Of a stretch of 64,000 nt of DNA, positions 7,246 through 15,294 are shown one piece after another (within the stretch, counting starts at the first letter, position 1; every line of letters begins with the position of its first letter). Both the position numbers and the translations under genes were made by a program. Below the pieces are notes generated by a model. It was not told where the DNA came from. It searched no databases and saw only the letters and a program-made list of their open reading frames with translations. The DNA comes from Planctomycetota bacterium. Its GTDB lineage: Bacteria; Planctomycetota; MHYJ01; JACPTZ01. The stretch covers positions 1 to 64,000 of the forward strand of contig JACPTZ010000041.1 in assembly GCA_016192525.1 (NCBI GenBank). The letters are read 5' to 3'.

Positions 7246-8766
7246 CTACCTGTCGGGCTCAGGCGGGAGAAACCTCTGGACATCACGGATTTCATCCCGG
7301 ATGGCGCCTCGGCGCTCCTCCGCCTCGGGTGAGTGATCGTCCTCCGGGATTTTGGAAAGATCCGATTCGAGTTCCAGCAGTCGGCGCGGCGGCTTGACTC
7401 CGTCGAGAATCTCACTCACATACTGAAAACGGCGGATCGTGGGGGAATCCGCCTGACCCCGGGCCATGTCCCGCACCACGGTGGTCCACTCCTGGCGTCC
7501 TTCCGTCGAGACCCAGACCAACAACTCGTCTTGAGCGATTTCTCCCAAGCTTCCGGAGAGCGCCTTTCTGACGATCTCGCGCGTTCCCTTGTCGTCCGGA
7601 AATCTTTGGTAGAAGCGCGCCACTGACCTGGCCGCGCTCTCGGCCAAGCGTACGACTTGACGTCCCTTCAGATCCTGTGGATCCAGAAGGAGACTCAGGA
7701 GGAGTTCCTCTACCCGCTCCCCGTAGGGATACAGGCTCGCCAGAGATTGGAGGGCCGCATCTCGCACGAAGAAGCCCGGGTAGCTTTGCGCAGCCGCAAC
7801 CAGCGCCGCCTCGATCTGGGGGTTTGGCGGATATCGCCCCAGCGAGTCCGCAGCGGCACGGGCAACGAGCGGGCGATGCCGGGTTTCAAGGAAGCGCAAC
7901 AAGACTTCAGTGCGAGCCGGATCGGGGTGAAGTCCGAGGGCATGGACGGCAATCCTCACGTACTCGTCCGGTCTTCCGGAGAGCGCAAAGTCGAGAGTCT
8001 CGCCGAACTCAGTCAAGGGGGAGTCTTGGTCAAGAAGCCCCTTTGAGAAGATCTCCGCAACCTCGCTCGGCCATGGGTTTGCCGTCGGACGATTCAGGCC
8101 AGAGTGCCCCAAGGTGCCGGTCAATCGGCCGGTCTTCGAGTCCCACCCCGGCCAGGGAGCGTACGGAACTCCAAACAGTGCCGCGAGAGCGCTCGCGGCC
8201 GCGCCCGGGTCGTCCAGTCGTCTCGCCTCGGTGGTCAGGAAGGGTACCACCATCGATCGGAGCTTCGGTTCGCGCTCCACGAGGGCCGGGAGGATTCTGA
8301 GCGCACATGCCTGCCGTATTCTTCCGCCATCGCTCTCGGCCCTTTCTGCAATCATCTTCGAGAGCTCGTCGAAGAGCGTGATGGGGTTCTCCTCACGGAT
8401 CCGTCTGGCCAGTAGTCTTGCGAAGGCGTCCATCTCGCGGGCCAGAGCGAGTCCCTCCTTCGTTGCCCCGCGAGCAAGTGCGGGATCCGACGGTTCCAGC
8501 GAATCGCACAATTCGTTTGATGTCGGCGTGGCGTCGGGAAGTGCGAGGGGCACAACTCCAGCGTTTGAAAAGTCGGGAGGTCCCGGTCGTGGAGGAGGTA
8601 GGGGGGATTTCGTTTCCCCCCCACCCCGCGAGCAAGGGGTGGAGGGGGGAGGTGAAACGGAGAGCCACACTCCGACGGCGCAGAGTGCTACGGTTCCGCC
8701 GGCGAGCATGACTCCGCGCAGGCTAATGGTCGATGCTCCACTCAATGGAACCAACTCCATTCGCAC
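7246..8766 (-). CDS. Membrane-anchored HEAT-repeat protein
   Basis: Up to 506 residues: a short N-terminal hydrophobic anchor (MLAGGTVALCAVGVWLSV), a proline-rich linker, and a long helical region with repeated patterns such as VRIAVHALGLHPD, LVARAAADSLGRYPPN and FVRDAALQSLASLYPYG that read as HEAT repeats. HEAT solenoids bind proteins; no catalytic motif is visible. The ORF track uses a GTG start overlapping the upstream gene by 44 nt; an ATG at 8760 or the ATG at 8709 just before the anchor would reduce or remove the overlap. It is probably co-transcribed with the upstream exported-protein gene. The role is unknown. Confidence 0.6.
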   Translation of the reverse strand: MRMELVPLSGASTISLRGVMLAGGTVALCAVGVWLSVSPPPSTPCSRGGGETKSPLPPPRPGPPDFSNAGVVPLALPDATPTSNELCDSLEPSDPALARGATKEGLALAREMDAFARLLARRIREENPITLFDELSKMIAERAESDGGRIRQACALRILPALVEREPKLRSMVVPFLTTEARRLDDPGAAASALAALFGVPYAPWPGWDSKTGRLTGTLGHSGLNRPTANPWPSEVAEIFSKGLLDQDSPLTEFGETLDFALSGRPDEYVRIAVHALGLHPDPARTEVLLRFLETRHRPLVARAAADSLGRYPPNPQIEAALVAAAQSYPGFFVRDAALQSLASLYPYGERVEELLLSLLLDPQDLKGRQVVRLAESAARSVARFYQRFPDDKGTREIVRKALSGSLGEIAQDELLVWVSTEGRQEWTTVVRDMARGQADSPTIRRFQYVSEILDGVKPPRRLLELESDLSKIPEDDHSPEAEERRGAIRDEIRDVQRFLPPEPDR

Positions 8767-9367
8767 CGATCACGAGATCGGCGGTGACCATGGCGTCGTC
8801 GTGATCTGCTCCTGGCCCGCTGCAATCACCCACCACCTCGCCAAAGACAGTGAATCCAGCGTCCAGATCGGTCATCAGCGTCTCGTCGTCTTCCACTTGA
8901 TCTTCGAGGTCGCTCCTATTCGCTGAATCGGGAGTTGTGCTGCGGGGACCCGTACTCAGGCCTCGAATGTCCTTCGGCGTAACCGTCGGCGGCAGGTTCT
9001 CCGCTTCATGCCGCCCTGCAACCAATCGCTTGTTCTCTCGAGTCGTCGTTCCGTCCTCGTTCGTGTTCTCGACTTGAACGATGATCCCCGTTGTCGTAGT
9101 GATGCTGTGAGTCTCCGCGTCGGTCCACGATCGCCACTGCATGACGATCTCAATTCGGGCGCCATGCTTCGTCCACCGGGAAGTCTGCGCCTTCAGGGCG
9201 GTGATGTCCACTCCGATGCTGCAATCCTTGCGATCCTTGGGATCCTCTCCTCCGGTGTCTCCAGGCGCTTCCTCCTGGGCTCGAACCGGAACGCCGCACA
9301 CGAACAGCAGGGTTGCCACGACGGTGGCGATGCCCTAGCCCAACGACTGCTTCCGAGTGTGCTTCAT
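8723..9367 (-). pseudogene. Exported protein with amber codon in its signal peptide
   Basis: A strong ribosome-binding site (AGGAGGAGGAG) precedes ATG at 9367, which opens MKHTRKQSLG, then TAG (9335-9337), then GIATVVATLLFVCGVPVRA-QEE in the same frame. Together these would be a textbook signal peptide (charged start, hydrophobic core, VRA cleavage site) interrupted by one amber codon at position 11. The ORF track starts only after the TAG at a GTG, giving 198 residues with a shortened, uncharged signal. The mature domain is Asp/Thr-rich with an immunoglobulin-like beta pattern and is not recognised. A one-base nonsense mutation or sequence error is the simplest reading. The downstream HEAT gene overlaps its 3' end. 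Confidence 0.55.
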
Positions 9368-9447
9368 GGCTCTCCTCCTCCTGAGTGGGTGTGGCACGGA
9401 ACATCCGTGCAGAGTTTGAGGGCACCTGAAGCGTCCACATATAAGAA

Positions 9448-9508
9448 GAAGAAGACTTCTTCAAGGGAAACTCGCTGGTTCCGTAGATGTCATTAGTCTT
9501 GTTAACAA
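9448..9508. promoter_or_regulatory. Divergent control region with two palindromes
   Basis: Between the amber-containing gene (minus) and the HMG-CoA-synthase-like gene (plus) lie GAAGAAGACTTCTTC (9448-9462) and TTGTTAACAA (9499-9508), both perfect palindromes and possible operator sites. The second overlaps the -35 box of the plus-strand promoter. Confidence 0.4.
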
Positions 9509-9527
9509 CTTGCCGGCCCGGTAGAAT
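9499..9527 (+). promoter_or_regulatory. Leaderless-type promoter of the HMGCS/DUF35 gene
   Basis: TTGTTA (9499-9504), a 17-bp spacer and TAGAAT (9522-9527), then eight nt to ATG at 9536. No Shine-Dalgarno sequence is possible in the expected transcript. Confidence 0.65.
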
Positions 9528-9535
9528 GCGGGCCT

Positions 9536-10921
9536 ATGGAGCCGGCGATCCTCGCCGTCGCGGCGCGGGTTCCGCCTTGGGAGCTGTCGGCGGAAACCGT
9601 GAATCGCGCGTACGGGCGGCCACCCGCCCGGGGCGCCCGGCGCTTCGCTTCCTGGGATGAGGACCCCCCCACCCTCGCCTACGCCGCCGCCGATCGGGCC
9701 CTCCAGTCCTTCGACCGCTCCCGTCTCCAGACCCTCTTCATCGCCTCCACTTCCTGGCCCCGCCATGCCGCGGCCCAGGCGGAACGCGTCGCCGCCGCGC
9801 TCGATCTCCCGGAGGGCGTCGAGGTCGTGTCGCTCGGCGGCGCCTGGCGGTGCGGCGTTTCGGCCCTCCGCCTCGCGTTCGAGTCGCGTCGCCTTCCCGC
9901 CCTGGTCGTCGCCGCGGACCGCCTCACCGAGCCGCCGGGCTCGGACCGGGAGACGGCGGTCGGCGACGGCGCGGCCGCGATCCTCGTCGGCGAGGGTCCC
10001 GGGCTCGCTCAACTTTCCAGCTGGACCTCGACCGCCGATCCGGTCGAGTGGAACTCCGACGATGCCCGCTTCCTGGCCCACCAGGCCACGCGCCTCGCCT
10101 CCCGCGTCCGACGCGAGGAGTGTGGGCGGGCCGGCGTTTCGGCGCCGGGACTCCGACCCGCCCGCGCCGCGGCCTCCGCCCTCGGGCTTCCCGCGTCCGA
10201 CGCCGCCCTGGAGCGGATCGGTTTCTGCGGGGCGGCCCATCCGCTCCTCGCGCTCGTCGAACTCGTGGAGTCGGCGGGGGCACGGGCCGGGCCGGACCCG
10301 GGCTCACGCTCAGCCTCTTCCGGCGAGGCCGCGGCCGGGGGCCGGCCCCGGCCCGGCGGAGGGGACCGGTATCTCTGGGTCTCATGCGCCGAGGGACTCG
10401 ATGCCGCCACGGTGGAGATCACCGGCCCGGTCCCCGAGGCCACCTTTGCGCCGGCCGTCGAACGCGCCCGGCCGGTGACCGAGTACGGCCGATGGCTCGC
10501 CTCCCGGAGCTTCTTCGAGAACGGCGCCGGACGCGGAGTCTTCTCCTCCCCGGCGATCGAGCAGCGCGACTCCGAGTTCCTGATCCGTCTCCACGGGGCG
10601 CGATGCGCCTCGTGCAGGGCGATCCAGACCGTCCCGATGCCGGCCTGCGGCCGATGCGGTTCGACCGCCGCCCCGACCCGCTTCCCGCTCTCCCGCACGG
10701 GGACGGTGTTCTCGTTCACGCACGAGTACTACGTTCCGACCCCGGCGCCGCCTGTCACGATGGCCGTGGTCGATCTCGACGGCGGTGGGCGAATCGTGGT
10801 GCAGGTGGCGGACGCGCCGCCCGAGGCCGTGGCTCTCGGGACCCGGATCCGGCTGGTCCTGCGTCGCCTGCACATGGGCGGTGGCGTTCCGCAGTACTAC
10901 TGGAAAGCGGTGATGGAGTGA
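9536..10921 (+). CDS. HMG-CoA-synthase-like domain fused to DUF35 (Zn ribbon/OB fold)
   Basis: In this 461-residue fusion, residues 1-330 form a thiolase-fold HMG-CoA-synthase/KAS III-like domain with the likely acylated Cys in GGAWRCGVSAL (Cys106). The C-terminal 110 residues carry a Zn ribbon (CASC ... CGRCG) and OB fold of the DUF35 acyl-CoA-binding family. In archaea, thiolase, HMG-CoA synthase and DUF35 form one complex that channels acetoacetyl-CoA. Here synthase and DUF35 are one chain, and the thiolase gene overlaps its stop by four nt. The usual GSESxPY motif of true HMG-CoA synthases is not evident, so another acyl condensation or cleavage is likely. Confidence 0.7.
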   Translation: MEPAILAVAARVPPWELSAETVNRAYGRPPARGARRFASWDEDPPTLAYAAADRALQSFDRSRLQTLFIASTSWPRHAAAQAERVAAALDLPEGVEVVSLGGAWRCGVSALRLAFESRRLPALVVAADRLTEPPGSDRETAVGDGAAAILVGEGPGLAQLSSWTSTADPVEWNSDDARFLAHQATRLASRVRREECGRAGVSAPGLRPARAAASALGLPASDAALERIGFCGAAHPLLALVELVESAGARAGPDPGSRSASSGEAAAGGRPRPGGGDRYLWVSCAEGLDAATVEITGPVPEATFAPAVERARPVTEYGRWLASRSFFENGAGRGVFSSPAIEQRDSEFLIRLHGARCASCRAIQTVPMPACGRCGSTAAPTRFPLSRTGTVFSFTHEYYVPTPAPPVTMAVVDLDGGGRIVVQVADAPPEAVALGTRIRLVLRRLHMGGGVPQYYWKAVME

Positions 10922-12093
10922 CTGACCACATCGCCATCGTCGGCGCCGGTTGTACCCCCTTCGGGGAGCACTTCGACCGGTCGTACACCGACCTCGTCGC
11001 CGAGGCGTGCCGCGAGGCGCTCGGAGAGGCGGGGCTGCAGCCCCGGCAGATCGGCGCCGCCTGGCTCAGCACCGCGTTCCCGGACGTTGGCGTCCACCGC
11101 GGCCGTTCCGGGATGGACCTGGCCGAGTCGCTCGGCGTCGGCGGGATGCCGATCACCCGCGTCTCGAACTTCTGCGCGTCGGGCGGCGACGCGCTCCGGA
11201 ACGCGGCCCACGCCCTCCTCGCCGGACAGGTGGATGTCGCCCTCGCCGTCGGCGTCGAAAAGCAGCGCGACCGGCCGCCGCAGGAGAGCATCGTCAAGCT
11301 CATGGTCGAGACGGGGCATCCGTTCTACCAGAAGGGGTTCACCGCCGCCGGCTCGTTTGCGGTCTTCGCGGTGCGGCGGATGAAGGAGTTCGGCCTCACG
11401 CGCGAGGATCTCGCCGCGGTCTCCGTCAAGAACCATCGGCACGCCGCGGGAAATCCGAAGGCGCACCAGCGGAAGCCGGTCACCGCCGAACAGGTGCTGG
11501 GTTCGCCGATGGTCGCCTGGCCGCTCACCCTGCTCGACTGCTGCCCCACGACCGACGGCGCCTCGGCCCTGGTCCTCGTCCGGGAGGCGGATGCCGCCCG
11601 TTACCGGTCGCGCGTCCTCGTCGCCGGGATGGGATTCTCGGTTTCCTCGGGCTGGGACGCGCCGTTCCACGACGACGCCTTCGACTTCATCGGCTTCCCC
11701 GCCGTCCGCCAGGCCGCCGCGGCCGCCTATGCGCAGGCCGGGATCGGCGATCCCGCGAAGGAGTTCGATCTCGCGGAGGTGCACGACTGCTTCTCGATCA
11801 ACGAACTGATCGCCTGCGAGGACCTCGGCTTCTGCGGGCGGGGCGAATCGCCGCGGCTCCTCCGGGACGGAGTGACCCGTCTCGGCGGCCGGATGCCGGT
11901 CAATCCGAGCGGGGGGCTGCTCTCCTGCGGGCACCCGGTCGGGGCGACCGGGCTCCGGATGGTCTACGAGGTGATGCGACAGATTCAGGGTGTCGCGGAG
12001 GGTCGTCAGGTGTCCGGCGCGCGGCAGGGCGTGACGCAGAACATCGGCGGTCCCGGGGCGGTGGCGTTTGTGTCGGTGTTGAGGAGAATGTGA
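10918..12093 (+). CDS. Thiolase (SCP-x/acetyl-CoA acetyltransferase type)
   Basis: The 391-residue thiolase cleaves or forms C-C bonds between acyl-CoA units. The nucleophile is in NFCASGGDAL (about Cys86), and EVHDCFSINE and CGHPVGATG give the catalytic His and second Cys regions typical of the SCP2-like thiolase group. The ORF track extends far upstream in this frame, but GTG at 10918 overlaps the previous stop (GTGA) and gives the canonical MTDHIAIVGAG start. It is probably a partner of the DUF35-containing chain just upstream, because such thiolases need a DUF35 subunit. Confidence 0.85.
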   Translation: MTDHIAIVGAGCTPFGEHFDRSYTDLVAEACREALGEAGLQPRQIGAAWLSTAFPDVGVHRGRSGMDLAESLGVGGMPITRVSNFCASGGDALRNAAHALLAGQVDVALAVGVEKQRDRPPQESIVKLMVETGHPFYQKGFTAAGSFAVFAVRRMKEFGLTREDLAAVSVKNHRHAAGNPKAHQRKPVTAEQVLGSPMVAWPLTLLDCCPTTDGASALVLVREADAARYRSRVLVAGMGFSVSSGWDAPFHDDAFDFIGFPAVRQAAAAAYAQAGIGDPAKEFDLAEVHDCFSINELIACEDLGFCGRGESPRLLRDGVTRLGGRMPVNPSGGLLSCGHPVGATGLRMVYEVMRQIQGVAEGRQVSGARQGVTQNIGGPGAVAFVSVLRRM

Positions 12094-12104
12094 AAGGAGA
12101 GACC

Positions 12105-12626
12105 TTGGAATTCCACGAACTGCTCCGGACCCGCCGATCGATCCGCGACTTTGAGCCCCGGCCGGTGGAGGCGGAGAAGATGCGGGCCGTTCTCGAGGCG
12201 GCGAACGCCGCCCCGTCCGCGGGCGACCTGCAGGCGTACGAGATCGTCCTCGTGACCGATCCGGGGGTCCGCTCGGCGCTGGCCGCCGCCGCGCACGAAC
12301 AACCCTGCATGCTCGCCGCTCCGGCGATGCTCGTCTTCTTCGCGAATCCGGCCCGGACCTCCGGCCGGTACGGCTGCCGCGGGATCGAACTCTACTGCCT
12401 CCAGGACGCCTCGATCGCCTGCGCCTACGCCCAGCTTCGGGCGACGGACCTCGGACTCGGCTCGGTCTGGGTGGGATCGTTCGAGGACGCGGCCGTGCGG
12501 GCGGCCGTGGGGGCGCACGAACGGCTCCTCCCCGTGGCGATCCTCCCGATCGGCCATCCGGCGGAGTCGCCCGAGCCGACCCCGCGCCGGGGGGTCGAGG
12601 ATCTGGTGAAGTTGGGGAGGTTCTGA
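12105..12626 (+). CDS. Nitroreductase-family flavoprotein
   Basis: A 173-residue FMN-dependent nitroreductase-fold oxidoreductase: the N-terminal EFHELLRTRRSIRDFEPRPV, NAAPSAGDLQAYE and GLGSVWVGSFED match the family's FMN-binding pattern. The frame can start at GTG 12090 inside the thiolase stop, but TTG at 12105 has AGGAG five nt upstream and gives the usual MEFxEL start, so I prefer it. It probably forms an operon with the thiolase. The substrate is unknown; relatives reduce nitro groups, quinones or enoates. Confidence 0.8.
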   Translation: MEFHELLRTRRSIRDFEPRPVEAEKMRAVLEAANAAPSAGDLQAYEIVLVTDPGVRSALAAAAHEQPCMLAAPAMLVFFANPARTSGRYGCRGIELYCLQDASIACAYAQLRATDLGLGSVWVGSFEDAAVRAAVGAHERLLPVAILPIGHPAESPEPTPRRGVEDLVKLGRF

Positions 12627-12767
12627 ACCTGGGCCGCGCCCACCGGGTGTCATTCCGGGCGTCGCTCCGTAGCACGCGCCACGGGGCGACGCGAGGAGTC
12701 TGGCGTGGACACCGGTACGGGCCGGCGGGAGTCCCCGGGCCGCGGGTGAGCAAGGCGAACCCGCGTC
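12627..12767. other. Non-coding spacer before MITE copy 1
   Basis: The 347-nt gap between nitroreductase and mutase genes consists of this GC-rich stretch, MITE copy 1 and about 40 nt of leader. Apart from short GC palindromes, I see no gene or promoter in this part. Confidence 0.5.
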
Positions 12768-12934
12768 GTACGGGGTTACTTCCTTGTCATCCTGAGCTCA
12801 GCCGGCCGCCGTTTGGACGGCTGGGCGAAGGATCACCAGCGTCGGAGTCTGTTAGCCGCACACGCTGGTGATCCTTCGCCTCGGCCTGCGGCCGAGGCTC
12901 AGGATGACAATGGGACGGGACGGTAACCTGGTAT
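12768..12934. repeat. MITE-like palindromic element, copy 1 (TSD CCGCGTC)
   Basis: A 167-bp element with terminal GTACGGGGTTAC and GGTAACCTGGTAT, and the nested inverted repeat TGTCATCCTGAGC ... GCGAAGGATCACCAGCGT / ACGCTGGTGATCCTTCGC ... GCTCAGGATGACA. Flanks CCCGCGTC (12760-12767) and TCCGCGTC (12935-12942) match at seven of eight positions, a probable target-site duplication. It encodes no protein. Confidence 0.8.
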
Positions 12935-12973
12935 TCCGCGTCATGACGCAGCATCAGGATCGTGAGAGTTGAC

Positions 12974-13390
12974 ATGGCCGACCCCCGCCCCGTTCGCGTC
13001 CTCGTCGCCAAGCCCGGTCTCGACGGCCACGACAAGGGGGCCAAGGTGGTGGTGCAGGCCCTGCGCGACGCGGGGATGGAGGTCGTGTACACGGGGCTTC
13101 ACCGCACCCCGGCCGAGATCGCCCGCGCGGCGATCGACGAGGATGTCGACGTCGTGGGGCTCAGCATCCTCTCCGGCGCACACCTGCCGATCTGTCGCGA
13201 CGTCGTGGCCCGGCTCGCGGGGAGCGGGAAGCCGGTGATCGTCGGCGGGGTGATTCCCGTGCAGGACGAGGCGGCCCTCCGCGAGTGCGGGATCGAGCGC
13301 GTCTTCCGGATGGGGGCGCCGTTTGAGGAGATCGTCGAGTGGATACGCCGGAGGTGCCGCGCGTCTTCCTCGAGTCCGGTATCGAGGTGA
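12974..13390 (+). CDS. B12-binding subunit of a methylmalonyl-CoA-mutase-type enzyme
   Basis: This 138-residue cobalamin-binding domain has the base-off DxHxxG motif in LDGHDKGAK (about residues 16-24), then GLSILSGAH and VIVGGVIP, the remaining signatures of the MCM C-terminal domain. It supplies adenosylcobalamin to the catalytic subunit encoded next, whose start overlaps this gene by 52 nt. ATG at 12974 gives the conventional start; the track's GTG at 12962 adds four residues. Two-chain mutases of this sort rearrange short branched or dicarboxylic acyl-CoAs. Confidence 0.85.
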   Translation: MADPRPVRVLVAKPGLDGHDKGAKVVVQALRDAGMEVVYTGLHRTPAEIARAAIDEDVDVVGLSILSGAHLPICRDVVARLAGSGKPVIVGGVIPVQDEAALRECGIERVFRMGAPFEEIVEWIRRRCRASSSSPVSR

Positions 13391-14928
13391 AGCCGCTGTA
13401 CACGGCCGACGACGCGACCGGGCACGACCCCGGTCGCCCCGGCGAGTTTCCGTTCACGCGCGGCATTCATCCGCTCATGTACCGCAGGCAGCCCTGGACG
13501 ATGCGACAGTATGCCGGCTTCGGCACCCCGGCGCAGACCAACGAGCGGTTTCGCTCGCTTCTCTCCCACGGCCAGAACGCCCTCAACATCGCCTTCGATC
13601 TCCCGACCCAGCTTGGACTCGATTCCGACGACCCCCGCGCCGAGGGGGAGGTGGGACGCGTCGGCATGGCCGTGGACACGCTCGACGATCTCGAAAGGGC
13701 GCTCGACGGCATCCCGCTCGACCGCGTCTCGACGGCCATGACGATCAACGCCCCGGCGCTCGTTCTCATGTCGATGCTCTTCGCGGTCGCCGAGAAGCAG
13801 CAGGTGCCGATCGGGCAGGTGCGCGGGACGATCCAGAACGACATCCTCAAGGAGTTCGTCGGCCGCGGGGCGTGGATCTTTCCCGTCGGGCCGAGCGTGC
13901 GGCTGGTGGCGGACGCGATCGAGTTCTGCGGCCGGAGCGCCCCGAAGTTCAATGCGGTGAGCGTCTGCGGCTACCACCTCCGAGAGTCGGGCGCCAACCC
14001 GGCCCAGGAGATGGGACTCGCCTTCGAGATCGCCCGGGCCTATCTCGATGCCGCCCTCGCGCGCGGCCTCGCCATCGACGACGTGGCGCCCCGCGTGACC
14101 TTCAACTTCAACGTCTACGGAAATCTCTGGGAGCAGGTGGCCAAGTTTCGCGCCGGCCGCCGCCGCTGGGCCGCGATCGTGCGCGACGAGTATCGCGCCC
14201 GGGACGCCAAGTCGATGCACCTCCGCATGATCGCCGGCGGGGGGGGGAGCGGCCTCACCATCGAGGAGCCCGAGAACAACATCGTGCGCGGCGCCTGCTA
14301 CGCGCTGGCGGCGGCGCTGGGGGGGGCGCAGACCATGGCCCTCTGCTGCTACGACGAGGCGTACACGATCCCCAGCGAGAAGGCCTCCCTTCTGGCCCTC
14401 CGGACGATGCAGATCCTGGCGGAGGAGATGGGGCTCTGCGACACGGTCGACCCGCTCGGCGGTTCGTACTACATCGAGTCGCTCACCGGCGCGATGGAGG
14501 AGCGGATCGTCGCCTCCATGGCCGAGGTTCGCGCGCTGGGCGGGATCGTGAACGCCATCGAGCAGGGCACGATCCAGCGTCGTCTGGCGGGTCAGGCGTA
14601 CGAAATCGAGCGCCGGTTGCGCTCGGGTCAGATGCCCAAGGTGGGGGTGAACCGGCATGCCGCGGGCGGGGCGACTCCCCCCTCCGTGGAGGTTCATCCG
14701 TACGACGCGGCGGCGGCAAAGGCGAAGTCCGCGGGCCTGCGGGACCTGCGGGCGACCCGCTCCGCCGCCGCGGCGGAACGGACCCTTGCGGCGGTGGGAA
14801 GGGCGGCGGAGGGGAGTGAGAATCTGGTGCCGCCGATCCTCGATGCGGTGAAGGCGCGCGCCACCCTGGGCGAAATCACGGCCGCGCTCAAGGAGGTGTT
14901 CGGCGAGTTCCGGGAGCCGGCGTTCTAG
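13339..14928 (+). CDS. Methylmalonyl-CoA-mutase-type large (catalytic) subunit
   Basis: The 529-residue TIM-barrel subunit of an adenosylcobalamin-dependent acyl-CoA mutase acts with the B12 subunit upstream. Specificity residues can be read by comparison with known enzymes. WTMRQYAGFGT keeps the Tyr of methylmalonyl-CoA mutase (Tyr89), where isobutyryl- and 2-hydroxyisobutyryl-CoA mutases have Phe or Ile. QNDILKEFVGR keeps the Arg (Arg207) that binds the substrate carboxylate. CGYHLRESG retains the catalytic His. A dicarboxylic acyl-CoA such as methylmalonyl- or ethylmalonyl-CoA is therefore favoured. GTG start; the 52-nt overlap implies translational coupling. Confidence 0.85.
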   Translation: MDTPEVPRVFLESGIEVKPLYTADDATGHDPGRPGEFPFTRGIHPLMYRRQPWTMRQYAGFGTPAQTNERFRSLLSHGQNALNIAFDLPTQLGLDSDDPRAEGEVGRVGMAVDTLDDLERALDGIPLDRVSTAMTINAPALVLMSMLFAVAEKQQVPIGQVRGTIQNDILKEFVGRGAWIFPVGPSVRLVADAIEFCGRSAPKFNAVSVCGYHLRESGANPAQEMGLAFEIARAYLDAALARGLAIDDVAPRVTFNFNVYGNLWEQVAKFRAGRRRWAAIVRDEYRARDAKSMHLRMIAGGGGSGLTIEEPENNIVRGACYALAAALGGAQTMALCCYDEAYTIPSEKASLLALRTMQILAEEMGLCDTVDPLGGSYYIESLTGAMEERIVASMAEVRALGGIVNAIEQGTIQRRLAGQAYEIERRLRSGQMPKVGVNRHAAGGATPPSVEVHPYDAAAAKAKSAGLRDLRATRSAAAAERTLAAVGRAAEGSENLVPPILDAVKARATLGEITAALKEVFGEFREPAF

Positions 14929-14992
14929 CCCGGATTAATCATGAAATCTCGCGCACGTCCGGACGACGAAGCGGCTGGGCGGATCCCCGAGG

Positions 14993-15038
14993 CCCCGAGT
15001 AGGCCCCGCAGCACGTGCTGCGGGGCCGTAACGAGGGG
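14993..15038. repeat. CCCCGAGTAG palindrome, copy A
   Basis: CCCCGAGTAG, a GGCCCCGCAGCACGTGCTGC-type stem, then CCGTAACGAGGGG. The sequence folds into one long hairpin. It is the plus-oriented partner of copy B. Confidence 0.75.
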
Positions 15039-15072
15039 CCGGCTCCCGGCGCAGGGCCATTCGCCTGTGCCG

Positions 15073-15107
15073 CCCCTCGTTACGCGGCCTGCGGCCGCTA
15101 CTCGGGG
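15073..15107. repeat. CCCCGAGTAG palindrome, copy B (inverted)
   Basis: CCCCTCGTTACG, GCGGCCTGCGGCCGC stem, CTACTCGGGG. It is inverted relative to copy A, so the two form a BIME-like pair. Confidence 0.75.
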
Positions 15108-15294
15108 CTACGGAGCTCTGGTTCACGAAAAATCCGGGCCAGGCTCTGTCTGAAAACGAGGGACTTGGAAGAGAGTCGGTAGCACAGGCTCTCGAGCCTG
15201 TGCCGCACAGGCCGGATTTCCCGCATCGCACACTCCTCGCGTCGCGCCGGACGGCGGCGCGGCGCTCGGGGGACACGCGAGAGGTACACTGCCC

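Larger units (their letters stand above)
14929..15294. other. 366-nt spacer with paired palindromic repeats
   Basis: The spacer holds two inverted copies of the CCCCGAGTAG palindrome (14993-15038 and 15073-15107), about 34 nt apart, and a separate hairpin GCACAGGCTCTCGAGCCTGT (about 15183-15204). No gene is seen. A TACACT (15285-15290) just before the hydantoinase ATG could be a -10 box, but no -35 is evident. Confidence 0.6.

Noticed and set aside
9335-9337. Amber codon as pyrrolysine
   Set aside because: The position is within the hydrophobic core region of a signal peptide, where pyrrolysine would have no role. A nonsense mutation or sequence error is simpler.
10950-12626. Reading the 558-residue frame as one protein
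   Set aside because: Only its last 173 codons (nitroreductase) have a family signature; the rest is a shadow of the thiolase gene. The real start is at 12105.
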